Origin: Acidovorax sp. 107 | GTDB lineage: Bacteria > Pseudomonadota > Gammaproteobacteria > Burkholderiales > Burkholderiaceae_C | Assembly (NCBI RefSeq): GCF_003058055.1 | Contig: NZ_QBTZ01000001.1 | Location: 3,056,001 to 3,120,000 of the forward strand | Length of the DNA: 64,000 nucleotides | Direction: 5' to 3' | Shown here: positions 34,664-44,105 of the stretch, piece after piece | How positions within the stretch are numbered: position 1 is the first letter of the stretch | How the letters are laid out: the number at the start of each line of letters is the position of its first letter | Position numbers and translations under genes: made by a program | Notes under the pieces: model-generated | Told to the model about the DNA's origin: nothing | The model's input: only the letters and a program-made list of their open reading frames with translations | Database searches by the model: none

Positions 34664-35368
34664 CTGTCCGCAGAACCAATGTATGCGCTGCAGGCAACTG
34701 GTTGGCACTGACTGAGAGTTGCTTGGCTAGGCCAGCGGTACTGTTCCTTATCACCTTCTGACCGAGCGGCCCATCCTATCTGGCCTACCCGCAACGCCCT
34801 GCAGAACAGCAAAAACCATCGTCCTGCGCTGAAATCAGGAACCGGCGGCGCCAGCTGCCACCCCACGAGCAATATGGGCCGGGGGTGCCGCCTCACCATG
34901 CGTGCTGCCGGAGCAGGCCTTTTCCCTCATAGCCACCCAAGCGCACGGGAGGGTCCGGCCGCCATGGTCACATTCACCTATCCGCGAATCACCGCCCGTG
35001 GTTCACGCACGGCGCTTTACCTTGCTCCCTCCGAGGTGCGCGCACCGGCACGGCATGTCGGCTCCCTGCGACGCAGAGCAGATCTGCCAAGTACGCCACC
35101 TGGGGTTGGCCCCTGCAAGGCATTTCCGACGTCTTCAGAGCTTCACCAGGCGAGCCCAACGTCCAGGACGCAGGCAGCAACGGCAGGGCGGTTGGAACAC
35201 CTGGTCAACAAAATGCAAACGCAGAGGCAAGCTGCGGTCCAAAGCGCGGCATAGGATGAGCCACGCTCCCTGTGCGGCCGTGCTTTTCGCATGGAGGCTG
35301 TGGGTGCGCCGACCTGCCCCATGTCACAAGCGAGCATCCTTTTTCTGCCCAGCCAGCGCCCGCACCTT
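34664..35368. other. 705-bp region without a recognisable gene
   Basis: It follows the IPT/TIG gene. Several overlapping plus-strand ORFs of 100-200 codons exist, but none has a ribosome site, signal peptide or recognisable domain, and their composition is typical of chance frames in GC-rich DNA. No repeat or hairpin stood out. It may be decayed DNA of the surface-protein island. Confidence 0.5.
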
Positions 35369-35749
35369 ATGGCCATCTGCACCGTGGCGCGCGCGCCCCT
35401 CAAAGGCTGGGCAAGCGCATGGATGCTGGGTGCGGCTTTGTCCGCCAGCGCAGAAACCATGCCACCGCCCCGATCCACCCACCCCGCGCAGAAGCCTCCC
35501 ACAATAACCACGGTCGCCCTGTCCCCACCCCGTGCACAGGCGGCGGGCAGGCCCCGCCCAGGCCCAGCGGCAGGGTCCAAGCCCGCCAGCACGTCGACAA
35601 CCCACAATGGGTCGCACATTCCCACCCCTATCGACAACCCCTGGGCACTCGGCATGTTGGCCGCACTTGCAGCCCGGATGCTGTGGATGGACAGGCGTTC
35701 CAAGCAAGGCCACGGCTCAGAACGCGAGCGTCCAAATCCGCGTGGGTGA
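35369..35749 (+). CDS. Small secreted protein with the same DNPWALG sorting tail
   Basis: A 126-residue ORF starting at ATG 35369 has a plausible signal peptide (MAICTVARAPLKGWASAW, then LGAALSASAE). A Pro/Ser/Thr/Ala-rich low-complexity middle follows, then the tail IPTPIDNPWALGMLAAL with a DRRSK stop-transfer. DNPWALG is identical to the tail of the 1255-residue protein, and the DNA coding it is related (shared GACAACCCCTGGGC). About 15 extra residues follow the basic stop. It could be a mini-substrate of the same sorting system or the remnant of a larger gene. No clear ribosome site. Confidence 0.55.
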   Translation: MAICTVARAPLKGWASAWMLGAALSASAETMPPPRSTHPAQKPPTITTVALSPPRAQAAGRPRPGPAAGSKPASTSTTHNGSHIPTPIDNPWALGMLAALAARMLWMDRRSKQGHGSERERPNPRG

Positions 35750-36033
35750 ATCCGAACTGTGCGTGTGGGCCTCCATAACCAACACCGTCACGGAGTCCAA
35801 CGCAGCCATGGCCCGGGCTACGGAAGGTGTTTGCCGTGCGAACAGGTGTGTTGCCGCTGGACAGGTGGACATGGCAGGCTCTTTCGCGCCTTCTCGGTGC
35901 GCCAATCGGCGGGCCCGCGCCCAATGGGCGAAAATCCAGCTTTTGCTTTACCGGGCCATAGCGCACCACCGTGCCGGATTCTTCTCCCCTGTCAGCCACG
36001 GCCGCAACGCGGCCACCCGCCCTTGACTCCCAC

Positions 36034-37212
36034 ATGACCGCCCTGGAGCGCCGCTCCAGCGTCAGCCTGGCGCTGATCTTTGCGCTGCGCATGCTGGGCC
36101 TGTTCCTCGTGTTGCCCGTGTTTGCCCTGGAGGCCCGCAAATACCCTGGGGGCGACGACCCCGCACTGGTGGGCTTGGCCATGGGCATCTACGGCCTGAC
36201 GCAGGCGGTGCTGCAGCTGCCGCTGGGCATGGCATCCGACCGGTTTGGGCGCAAACGCGTGATCGTTCTGGGCCTTCTGGTGTTTGCGGCAGGCAGCCTG
36301 TTGGCCGCTTTGGCGGATTCGCTGACCGGCCTGCTGCTCGGGCGGGCGCTGCAGGGGGCGGGGGCCGTGTCGGCCGCCGTGACCGCCCTGCTGGCCGACC
36401 AGACGCGCGACGCCGTGCGCACCAAGGCCATGGCGCTGGTGGGTGGCAGCATTGGGCTGATGTTTGCCGTGGCGCTGGTGGCGGCCCCCGTGCTCACTGC
36501 TCACGTCGGGCTGGCGGGGCTGTTTGGCTTGACCTGCGCACTGGCACTGGCGGGTGTGGCGGTGGTGGTGTGGTGGGTGCCGCCCGAGCCTGCGCAGCAC
36601 CAGAACGCCCCCCGGGGCCGCCTGGCCGATGTGTGGGCCCACCCTGATCTGCTGCGTCTGAACCTGGGCGTGTTTGTGCTGCACACCGTGCAGCTGTCCA
36701 TGTGGGTGGCTGTGCCCGCCATGCTGGTACAGGCAGGCCTCACCAAAGACCACCACTGGCAGGTGTACCTGCCCGCCGTCGTGCTGTCGTTTGCGGCCAT
36801 GGGCGGGCTGTTTACGCTGGAGCGCGCGGGCCGCCTGCGCACCGCGCTGCTCGGGGCCATCGCCCTGGTGCTGGTGGTGCAGGCCGGGCTGGGCCTGCTG
36901 GCGGCCAGCGGTTTGCCTGCCACGCTGTGGGTTCTGGGGCCGCTGCTGTTTGTCTTCTTCTGTGGCTTCAATGCGCTGGAGGCCAGCCAGCCCAGCCTGG
37001 TGTCCCGCATGGCGCCAGCCCACCTGCGCGGCGCCGCGCTGGGCAGCTACAACACCCTACAGTCGCTGGGCCTGTTTGCGGGCGGGGCGCTGGGTGGCGC
37101 GCTGGTCAAATGGGCCGGCGCTCCAGGCCTGTTTGCCGTGACCACGGCGCTCACGGCCCTGTGGTTGGTGCTGACCTGGCCGTTGCGCCCGGTAGGACGC
37201 GGCGGGCACTGA
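36034..37212 (+). CDS. MFS transporter (YajR-like) of the uvrA-ssb neighbourhood
   Basis: A 392-residue carrier with twelve predicted helices; MFS signature GMASDRFGRKRVIV after helix 2 and GRALQGAGAVSAAVTALLAD in helix 4. The substrate is unknown; the set resembles YajR and related drug/metabolite exporters. The frame is open to a GTG at 35971, but LERRSSVSLALIFALRMLG beginning at ATG 36034 looks like the true N-terminus. It precedes ssb on the same strand. Gene order MFS-ssb beside uvrA is, to my knowledge, common in Burkholderiales. Confidence 0.88.
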   Translation: MTALERRSSVSLALIFALRMLGLFLVLPVFALEARKYPGGDDPALVGLAMGIYGLTQAVLQLPLGMASDRFGRKRVIVLGLLVFAAGSLLAALADSLTGLLLGRALQGAGAVSAAVTALLADQTRDAVRTKAMALVGGSIGLMFAVALVAAPVLTAHVGLAGLFGLTCALALAGVAVVVWWVPPEPAQHQNAPRGRLADVWAHPDLLRLNLGVFVLHTVQLSMWVAVPAMLVQAGLTKDHHWQVYLPAVVLSFAAMGGLFTLERAGRLRTALLGAIALVLVVQAGLGLLAASGLPATLWVLGPLLFVFFCGFNALEASQPSLVSRMAPAHLRGAALGSYNTLQSLGLFAGGALGGALVKWAGAPGLFAVTTALTALWLVLTWPLRPVGRGGH

Positions 37213-37337
37213 GCCCCAGGTACGGAGGCCCCTTCGGGGGTTCCATTGCTCCTTGGTTGCGGCACAATGGCGCGTTTGGCGCCTGGAATCTTCCCCCAAA
37301 TCCGGCGCTTTCATCTCTTTAAGGCATAGACAGCACC

Positions 37338-37895
37338 ATGGCATCCGTAAACAAAGTCATCATCGTCGGCAACCTGGGCCGCGACCCTGAAATGCGCACT
37401 TTCCCCAGTGGCGACCAGGTGGCCAACGTGACGATTGCCACCACCGACAAGTGGAAAGACAAACAGTCCGGCGAAATGAAGGAAGCCACCGAGTGGCACC
37501 GCGTGGTCTTTAACGGCCGCCTCGCCGAAATCGCCGGCCAGTACCTGCGCAAGGGTTCGCAGGTGTATGTGGAAGGCAGCCTGCGCACCCGCAAGTGGAC
37601 CGACCAGAGCGGCGTTGAAAAATACAGCACTGAGATCCGCGCCGACCAGATGCAGATGTTGGGCAGCCGCCAAGGCATGGGCGGTCAGGGTGGCGGCCAG
37701 CAAGGTGGCGGCTACGACGACGGCGGTGGCTATGGGGGTGGCGACCAAGGCGGCTACGACCAGGCGCCCCGTCGTGCTGCGCCCGCGCCACGCCCCATGG
37801 CAGCTCCAGCACAACGCCCTGCGCCTGCCCCTGTGGCCCAGGCGCCCCGCGCCGCATCGGGCTTTGACGACATGGATGACGATATTCCGTTCTGA
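37338..37895 (+). CDS. ssb: Single-stranded DNA-binding protein
   Basis: A 185-residue SSB with the OB fold in the first 110 residues ([53 protein letters not shown]), a Gly/Gln-rich flexible linker, a Pro/Ala-rich part and the acidic tip DDMDDDIPF that docks repair and replication partners. It binds single strands during replication, recombination and repair. AAGG upstream and a strong terminator downstream frame the gene. Confidence 0.97.
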   Translation: MASVNKVIIVGNLGRDPEMRTFPSGDQVANVTIATTDKWKDKQSGEMKEATEWHRVVFNGRLAEIAGQYLRKGSQVYVEGSLRTRKWTDQSGVEKYSTEIRADQMQMLGSRQGMGGQGGGQQGGGYDDGGGYGGGDQGGYDQAPRRAAPAPRPMAAPAQRPAPAPVAQAPRAASGFDDMDDDIPF

Positions 37896-37970
37896 TCGCC
37901 GATCCGATTCGGCGCGTCACGATTTCTCGGCGCGGGCAGGCACCCAGGGTGTTCTGAGCCTGCTCCTGAC

Positions 37971-38000
37971 AGGGCCCCTCTACGGGGCCCTGCTCTTTTT
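37971..38000 (+). terminator. Rho-independent terminator of ssb
   Basis: Stem AGGGCCCC (37971-37978) pairs with GGGGCCCT (37984-37991) around a 5-base loop and is followed by TTTTT at 37996-38000, 76 bp after the ssb stop. Confidence 0.85.
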
Positions 38001-38286
38001 GGGGTCGCCCCCCCAATCGCCCTCTGACAGCATGGGCGGCAAGCGGCAGAACACGACCCGCATGCCGAGCACCGGCTACACCAGGACCACGAAATCCGCC
38101 AAGCACACTGGTGGCAGCCCTGCGGCATCCACGCGACACACTACATTTTGAAACCTGAACGCCACTGCAGTCACAGATCATCCCCCTGCGTTTCATCGAT
38201 TGCATCTTGCAACGAAGCGCCGTCCGCCTCAGAGCCCCTCGATGGGCCAGCGGCCAGAACACAGCAACAACGAGGGAGGGAGTTTC
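38001..38286. other. Intergenic region after the ssb terminator
   Basis: No convincing gene, repeat or hairpin is seen here. A purine-rich GAGGGAGGGAG at its right end serves as the ribosome site of the next gene. Confidence 0.5.
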
Positions 38287-38859
38287 ATGCCGGGGTTCGT
38301 CCGAAAAATACTGATATTCACCACGGGCTATGCGTGGCTGCTGCTGATCGCGGGCCCGGGGCTCATCGGCATGTCGGTGTGGAGCCACTGGAAAGCCGAG
38401 GGCGACCATGCCTACAAACCACGCGAGCAACTAGAGACCCTGTCCGGCACCGTGACCAGCGCCGCCGAGATCACCGTCAAGCGCAAGCGCCGGGCCACGC
38501 AGAAGTACTACGAAATCACGGTCACCCCGGAGGCAGGTGGCGCTGAGCGCAAGCTGCGCATCGACCACAGCACACCCTCCGCGCTGGTGGGCAACCTCAT
38601 CGACGAAAAGATCTCGGCGCTGTTTGACGGCGATGACAGCAACATCACCTACGAAGTTGTTACCAATGGTCAACCCGTCATCGCGTACGAAACCACCCGC
38701 CAGCGGCTGCTTGCGGAAGCTCAGTCCAGTGCGCAATCGCTCAGCGGGGCTGGCATGTGGATCTTGGCGATCCTGCTGACGCTGGCGGGCGCCGGCGGGG
38801 CCTGGGTAAATCGCACCCTGTGCCGCACGGACGACACGCTCCAGGCCGCTGCAGCCTGA
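38287..38859 (+). CDS. Two-helix membrane protein of unknown function
   Basis: The 190-residue protein has a membrane segment near residues 8-32 (YAWLLLIAGPGLIGMSVW) and another near the C-terminus (GMWILAILLTLAGAGGAW). They enclose an extracytoplasmic domain of about 110 residues with a beta-rich look (LETLSGTVTSAAEITVKRKR, YYEITVTPEAGG). This resembles DUF3592-type layouts but is not a firm match. A very strong purine-rich ribosome site (GGGAGGGAG) precedes ATG 38287. It is on the bcs strand but 660 bp away, so probably separate. Confidence 0.75.
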   Translation: MPGFVRKILIFTTGYAWLLLIAGPGLIGMSVWSHWKAEGDHAYKPREQLETLSGTVTSAAEITVKRKRRATQKYYEITVTPEAGGAERKLRIDHSTPSALVGNLIDEKISALFDGDDSNITYEVVTNGQPVIAYETTRQRLLAEAQSSAQSLSGAGMWILAILLTLAGAGGAWVNRTLCRTDDTLQAAAA

Positions 38860-39525
38860 AACGCGGCACTGATTCATAAAAAGAGAGAGGGAGGGAGGGG
38901 CAGCGCCCGGGGTGCGCTCCTCCCGCAGTGGGCGTGGGTCGTTGCGCTCATCTCTGCGCTGAAAGACTGACATCACTGCGCATACGCGGTGACCCCAACG
39001 GCAGCCCGGCTCGCCCCGTTGTGGAGAACAACCAAGTGTTCTCGCCCACAGGCCGCCACATGCGCCTTCCAGTCCTTCCGCTTTCTGTTCGCCCCTGCAC
39101 AGTCAGCGCAGACGGAGCGGGCTTACTTCTTGCGCTCAAAAGAAAGACAGCTGGTTAGTCGAGCACCCAATAAGGCAGATAAACGAGGAATAAGCCCCTC
39201 ATAGCCGCAAGGACGCGACCTTTACAGCCATTGCAGGACCTTCCGTGCAAGTACGAGCGACAGATCGCCCCTTGACGAGCATCATGAGTTTCTGCCCGTT
39301 GTTTTATTTTGTAATAGTTTTTATCTATTGAATTGCAGGGACAATCACGGTTTGCGAACTCGGAATCAAACCCTGCGGCGGCTGTGGACGCCAAGGATTT
39401 GGACGCAGCGACGGGACAAGTCGCCGCACGAGCCACGGACCTCTTCTGAAAAAAAGCACGCCGGTTGAATCTGTTGCGCTCAAAAGCCCGTACAACCCAT
39501 TCTTCTCTCTCCATGTGGTTTTCTT
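38860..39525. other. 666-bp leader/intergenic region before bcsA
   Basis: It contains a homopurine run near 38877-38900 with GGGAGGGAGGGG, then unremarkable sequence, and at 39294-39342 the most AT-rich patch of the neighbourhood. I found no complete ORF with a ribosome site and no cyclic-di-GMP riboswitch core. Its length suggests a long regulated leader or a decayed gene. Confidence 0.5.
39299..39327 (+). promoter_or_regulatory. Candidate promoter in AT-rich patch before the cellulose genes
   Basis: TTGTTT (39299-39304) and TATCTA (39322-39327) are spaced by 17 bp. If used, the bcsA leader would be about 190 nt. The match to consensus is modest. Confidence 0.3.
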
Positions 39526-41799
39526 ATGCAGGCTGACAAGCATCCGGGAACGCTCTTTCCAGCGTTCTTGCACACACACGCCCGGCGCTTAGAGCTGGCG
39601 ATTTGGTGTCTGTCCGCGGTTGTATTTGTCTATCTGTCTCTGATTCCAACGACACAGCATGCACAGGTGCTGATTTCTGCAGCGCTACTCACGGTCCTGG
39701 GCGGTTGCTACTTGCTTGGCCGACGTGCGCAAGACCCCCGGCGGCGGCGTCTCGCGCGGTTGACCATCATCATGCTGTGCACCTTTCTGTCATTGCGTTA
39801 CATGCATTGGCGCGCGACCGATTCGTTACCTCTGCAGTTCGGGCTCCTCTCCATGGTGTGCGGGCTGCTGCTCTTCGCAGCTGAAGGCTATGGTTTTGTA
39901 AACATGCTGTTCGGCTTTTTCATCAACAGCGAACCATTTGCTCGTCATTCGATACCGTTGCCCGACGATGAGGATGCTTTACCTCATGTAGACATCTACA
40001 TACCTACTTACAACGAAGATCCGGACATTCTCCGACCCACGGTCATTGCGGCCACGCAGATGCACTACCCGCGCCACAAGCTGCATGTTTATGTTCTGGA
40101 CGATGGCGGAACAGCACAAAAACTCAACGACGAGAACCCCGCCAAAGCCGCTGCCGCGCATGAGCGGGCGCAAGAGCTCCAATTGATTGCGCGCCAGTTC
40201 GGTGCGGGCTACCTCACCCGCGAGCGCAACCTGCATGCGAAGGCTGGCAATATCAACAGCGCGTTGTCCAGCACACAGGGCGAGTTGCTGCTCATTCTGG
40301 ATTGCGATCACATTCCAGCGGCGGACTTTCTGCAGCGCACCGTGGGGTTCTTTCTGGCGGATCCCCAGCTTTTTGTGCTGCAAACACCCCACAACTTCGT
40401 CAGCCCAGACCCCGTGGAGCGGAACCTGGACACCTTCGAGAACTCGCCGGCCGAAAACGAGTTGTTCTATGACGTGATGCAGCCGGGCCTGGATTTTTGG
40501 GGCACGTCTTTCTTCTGCGGCTCGGCTGCGGTGCTACGGCGCAGTGTGATTGACAAGCTCGGCGGAGTGTCGGGTCAGACCATCACCGAAGATGCAGAGA
40601 CCACCCTCGATGCACTTTCCCTCGGATACAAGTCTGCTTATTACAACCGCCCCATGGTGTCGGGACTGCAACCGGAGACCTACTCAGGCTTCATCGTGCA
40701 ACGCGTCCGCTGGGGCCAAGGCATGCTCCAGATCTTTCTGCTGAAAAACCCCTGGAAGCAGCCTCACCTGACCTTCACGCAGCGCCTTCTCTATACCAAC
40801 TTTGCCTTCTACTGGGGCTTTGCAGGGGCCCGGGTGATCATGCTGCTCGCCCCTCCGGCGTACCTGATGTTCGGCATCAACCTGTGTGACACCACCGCGC
40901 CGCAGCTGCTGGCCTATTCCGTACCGGCTTTGATCGCATCGCTGGTTTCCACCCAGTTTTTTTACGGTCGGGTGCGCTGGCCCTTCATGTCGCAGCTGTA
41001 CGAAATCGTCCAATCGGTCTACGTGCTGCAGGGTCTCGCGGAGGTGATACGCAAACCGCGCTCCCCGTCGTTCAAGGTGACGCCCAAGGGCGAAGTGCTC
41101 AACCAGAACTTCATCTCCTCGCTGGCCTGGCCGTTCTACGTGTTGCTGATCCTGACCATCCTGGGCGTGGGGTTCGGGGTGCTGCGCATATCGAGTGAGC
41201 CCTGGAACGTCGGCGCCATCAGCTTTGTGTTGTTCTGGGCCGTCCTGGACACGGTGCTGTTGCTCGGGGTCCTGGGGATCACGTTCGAGCGCCGCCAGTT
41301 GCGATCAGAACCAAGGCTGCGCCATGAGGAACCCATCACGGCGCACATCGCCGGGCAGACGTTCGAAGGAACCACCACCAATGCGTCCGCGTCTGGCCTC
41401 GCCGTAAAGCTGCGATATCCACCCGGTAAGACCACGCCCGACATCCAGCCAGGCAGCCCGATCGAGATCACCCTGCATGGCCGGCCCGGTCGCCTGCAGG
41501 GCCACCTGCAATCCTTCAGGCACATCAACAGCCAGGAGTTCAGCCTTGGGCTCAAATACAGCCACGGCAGGCAAGCCCAAGAGCGTCTTGCCATCGATCT
41601 GGCCTTTGGCTCCAGCGATACGCTGGTACAGAACAACCAGCGCCGGCACGCAGGACGGAGCGTGCTGGGCGGCTTGTTGGCCGTTATCCGCTTCGCCCTC
41701 ACCCAAGGGTTGGGCCATCTGATCTTCCTGGTGCAGCAGCAAGCCCATCGCACGCTTGCCGCAGCGCGCATTCTGCTTTCTCCCAAAAACTCTTCATGA
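39526..41799 (+). CDS. bcsA: Cellulose synthase catalytic subunit with PilZ domain
   Basis: A 757-residue inner-membrane family 2 glycosyltransferase that polymerises UDP-glucose to beta-1,4-glucan and extrudes the chain. Four N-terminal helices precede the catalytic loop with DDG (192-194), DCD (259-261), TED (354-356) and QRVRW (392-396), all intact. More helices follow, then a C-terminal PilZ domain with RxxxR around residues 589-597 and NASASG near 620, so activation by cyclic di-GMP is expected. The stop overlaps the bcsB start. No Shine-Dalgarno is visible before ATG 39526, suggesting weak or regulated initiation. Confidence 0.95.
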   Translation: MQADKHPGTLFPAFLHTHARRLELAIWCLSAVVFVYLSLIPTTQHAQVLISAALLTVLGGCYLLGRRAQDPRRRRLARLTIIMLCTFLSLRYMHWRATDSLPLQFGLLSMVCGLLLFAAEGYGFVNMLFGFFINSEPFARHSIPLPDDEDALPHVDIYIPTYNEDPDILRPTVIAATQMHYPRHKLHVYVLDDGGTAQKLNDENPAKAAAAHERAQELQLIARQFGAGYLTRERNLHAKAGNINSALSSTQGELLLILDCDHIPAADFLQRTVGFFLADPQLFVLQTPHNFVSPDPVERNLDTFENSPAENELFYDVMQPGLDFWGTSFFCGSAAVLRRSVIDKLGGVSGQTITEDAETTLDALSLGYKSAYYNRPMVSGLQPETYSGFIVQRVRWGQGMLQIFLLKNPWKQPHLTFTQRLLYTNFAFYWGFAGARVIMLLAPPAYLMFGINLCDTTAPQLLAYSVPALIASLVSTQFFYGRVRWPFMSQLYEIVQSVYVLQGLAEVIRKPRSPSFKVTPKGEVLNQNFISSLAWPFYVLLILTILGVGFGVLRISSEPWNVGAISFVLFWAVLDTVLLLGVLGITFERRQLRSEPRLRHEEPITAHIAGQTFEGTTTNASASGLAVKLRYPPGKTTPDIQPGSPIEITLHGRPGRLQGHLQSFRHINSQEFSLGLKYSHGRQAQERLAIDLAFGSSDTLVQNNQRRHAGRSVLGGLLAVIRFALTQGLGHLIFLVQQQAHRTLAAARILLSPKNSS

Positions 41800-44105
41800 T
41801 GCATCTCGCCGCGCCCATGCTCCATCACCGCCATGCCTTCAGGGCGACCCGGTTTGCCGTTCTGCTGCCCTTGGTGCTGGCGCCATTGACCGCCATCGCA
41901 GACACCAAGCGCCCGGGTGAGCCCAGGGCGCCAGCCCCGCAAGAGCGCACCGATGGCAAAGAATTCACGATCCCGCTGTCGCGGCTGAAGGGGGAAGACA
42001 GACCCTACCGCCTGGCGGGCGTGGCCTCCAGCATGAAGCTGTCGCTCCCCCTGCCGGCGCTCGTGCAGGCACAGGAAGTGCGACTCGAACTCTCAGGCAC
42101 GGCCTCGCGTTCATTGACGGCCTCGTCACAACTGGAAATCGCAGTCAACGGCCGTGTGGTCCGGCAGTTGGGACTGAGTGGCAGTGAAGAGAACTTCCGT
42201 CACTCCATCAGTCTCCCGCTGAGCGCTCTGCGCGAGGGCTTCAACGAAGTGCAAATCAGTGTTGCACAGCACTACGCCAGCACCTGTGAATACCCGATGG
42301 CCTCCCAACTGTGGACGGACATCCACCTGCGGGAATCACAGTTCGTCGTATCGGCCACCCCCAAGGCCTTGCCAGCAAGGCTCGACAGGCTCGATGCCTT
42401 GTTTGACAAGGCGGTGTTTGCCGATCCCGCCCCCGTCGCCATCCTCACGGCCAAGGCGCCGGAAGGCGCGGTGCTCAGCGCTGCAGGACTCGTCGCCCAG
42501 GGGGTAGGACACCGCTATGACTACGTGCCCGTCCGCATTTCCAGCGCACGGTTTCCGGCGACACCGGCCGAGATGGGCACCGCTTTGCCACCCCAGGCCC
42601 GGGCGGCCGTGGTACTGGGCACCTTCGACAACCTCGGCGCCTATCTCCAGGGGCTGGGGGCGCCCACGGACTCCGGACCGGTGGTCGCCATACGCACCTT
42701 GCCAGAGGACCCCACTCGCTTTGTCGTGATCCTCGCGGCAGCCACCGAAGCAGAACTCCCGACGGCAGCCACGGCCTTTGCCATGCAGCGCATGCCCTGG
42801 CCGGGCAAGGCGTGGGTCGCAGTGCGTGATCTCAAGCTGCCATCGCCAAAGGATCTGCGCGAGGCAGCTGACGCCCAGGACGCATCAACCCATGCGCAGC
42901 CGCTGAGCGCCCTGGGGTACGCCACCACCACTTACAGCGGCCTGCCCACCGGCAACGCAAGCCTCCGTTTCTGGAACTCCAATTGGCAAGGGCGCATGCA
43001 GGTGCGACTGCACCTTGCCTACGGCAGCGGCATGTCGGCACAGTCGGCCCTCAATGTGGTCGCCAATGGGGTCATGCATGGCTCCATACCACTGAATAAC
43101 CCTGCGGGCGGCGTGTACACCAACTACGCCGTGAGCCTTCCCACCGGGTCATTGCGCATGGGTTGGAACACCCTGGAGCTGCAGCCTGTGCTGGTGCCCC
43201 AATCCAATGGCGGGGAATGCAAGCCATTCTTCCTGGGCAATCTCGCCACCACGATCTATGACGACAGCACGGTGCAGAACTTCGGGGGCAGCCCGCTCCT
43301 GCGTCCCGACCTGGGGCTGATCGCCCGCGACGGGCGCGGCTCTCCGATTCCGCCCCTGGGTGACGGCATGGCGGTGCAGCTGACCGATGCACAGGACCCG
43401 ACTGTGGGGGCCAGCCTCACGCTCATGGCCAAGCTGGTCCAGGTGCTGCGAACCCCCCTGTTGCGCACCTCTTTCCAGGTCGGCCAGGACGAGAAAGCCA
43501 CCAACCGCCTCTGGGTCGGGGCCATGGAACGCCTGCCCGAGAACGTACGAGAGCGGGCAGGACTGAACACCGCCAGCAGCCTCTTGCTGAATGTGCCCCT
43601 GATGCAATCCGTCAGAGTCCCGGTGATCGAAGGCAATGACACCCTGATGCAGCTGCGCGAACTCATCGAGGGCTCGGCAGCACGCCCCCTGGTGCTGGGT
43701 GCCGCCGTAGCGATCAACGATGCCCCCACACAACACGCCATTGCCACCACCGTGTTTGATGGAAACCAGCCCCTGACGGTGTTCACCGCGGCCAACCCCG
43801 AAGAACTGCAGGCAGCCCTGCATGATGTGGTGGGGTATGGCCCATGGGGCCAACTGCGCGGTGGCATGGCGTTCTGGCGGCCGGGTGAACCCGTGAAGAC
43901 GGTGATTTCAGAGGACACACCCTTCAGCGCCTACGCCTTGCGCGGCAGCATCGGGCTGTGGGTTTCGCAGTACCCCTGGTGGTCGCTGGGCATTGTGCTG
44001 GCTCTGATCGCTTCGCTGGTCGGACTCACGCGCACGGTGCTGGCCCGCTATCGGCAGCGCAATCTGCCAGTACAAACCCAGCGTGCATCCGGGAGCAAGG
44101 CATGA
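41796..44105 (+). CDS. bcsB: Cellulose synthase periplasmic subunit BcsB
   Basis: A 769-residue periplasmic partner of BcsA. The signal peptide covers about residues 12-36 (FAVLLPLVLAPLTAIA). Carbohydrate-binding and flavodoxin-like modules follow (LELSGTASRSLTASSQLEIAV; QHYASTCEYPMASQLWTDI, where the Cys-Glu-Tyr segment is conserved), and a C-terminal membrane anchor WSLGIVLALIASLVGL associates with BcsA. It guides the glucan across the periplasm. The start overlaps the bcsA stop (ATGATG/TGA), and its own stop overlaps bcsS, so the three are coupled. Confidence 0.93.
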   Translation: MMHLAAPMLHHRHAFRATRFAVLLPLVLAPLTAIADTKRPGEPRAPAPQERTDGKEFTIPLSRLKGEDRPYRLAGVASSMKLSLPLPALVQAQEVRLELSGTASRSLTASSQLEIAVNGRVVRQLGLSGSEENFRHSISLPLSALREGFNEVQISVAQHYASTCEYPMASQLWTDIHLRESQFVVSATPKALPARLDRLDALFDKAVFADPAPVAILTAKAPEGAVLSAAGLVAQGVGHRYDYVPVRISSARFPATPAEMGTALPPQARAAVVLGTFDNLGAYLQGLGAPTDSGPVVAIRTLPEDPTRFVVILAAATEAELPTAATAFAMQRMPWPGKAWVAVRDLKLPSPKDLREAADAQDASTHAQPLSALGYATTTYSGLPTGNASLRFWNSNWQGRMQVRLHLAYGSGMSAQSALNVVANGVMHGSIPLNNPAGGVYTNYAVSLPTGSLRMGWNTLELQPVLVPQSNGGECKPFFLGNLATTIYDDSTVQNFGGSPLLRPDLGLIARDGRGSPIPPLGDGMAVQLTDAQDPTVGASLTLMAKLVQVLRTPLLRTSFQVGQDEKATNRLWVGAMERLPENVRERAGLNTASSLLLNVPLMQSVRVPVIEGNDTLMQLRELIEGSAARPLVLGAAVAINDAPTQHAIATTVFDGNQPLTVFTAANPEELQAALHDVVGYGPWGQLRGGMAFWRPGEPVKTVISEDTPFSAYALRGSIGLWVSQYPWWSLGIVLALIASLVGLTRTVLARYRQRNLPVQTQRASGSKA

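Noticed and set aside
34874..35507. Overlapping plus-strand ORFs of 126 and 201 codons after the IPT/TIG gene
   Set aside because: No ribosome site, signal peptide or recognisable domain; Arg/Pro/His-rich chance composition.
38860..39525. Cyclic-di-GMP riboswitch before bcsA
   Set aside because: I looked for the conserved core and paired helices and did not find them. Control by the PilZ domain is sufficient.
41281..41400. Damaged PilZ domain in BcsA (N in place of D in the second motif)
   Set aside because: The accepted motif is D or N-x-S-x-x-G, so NASASG is intact.
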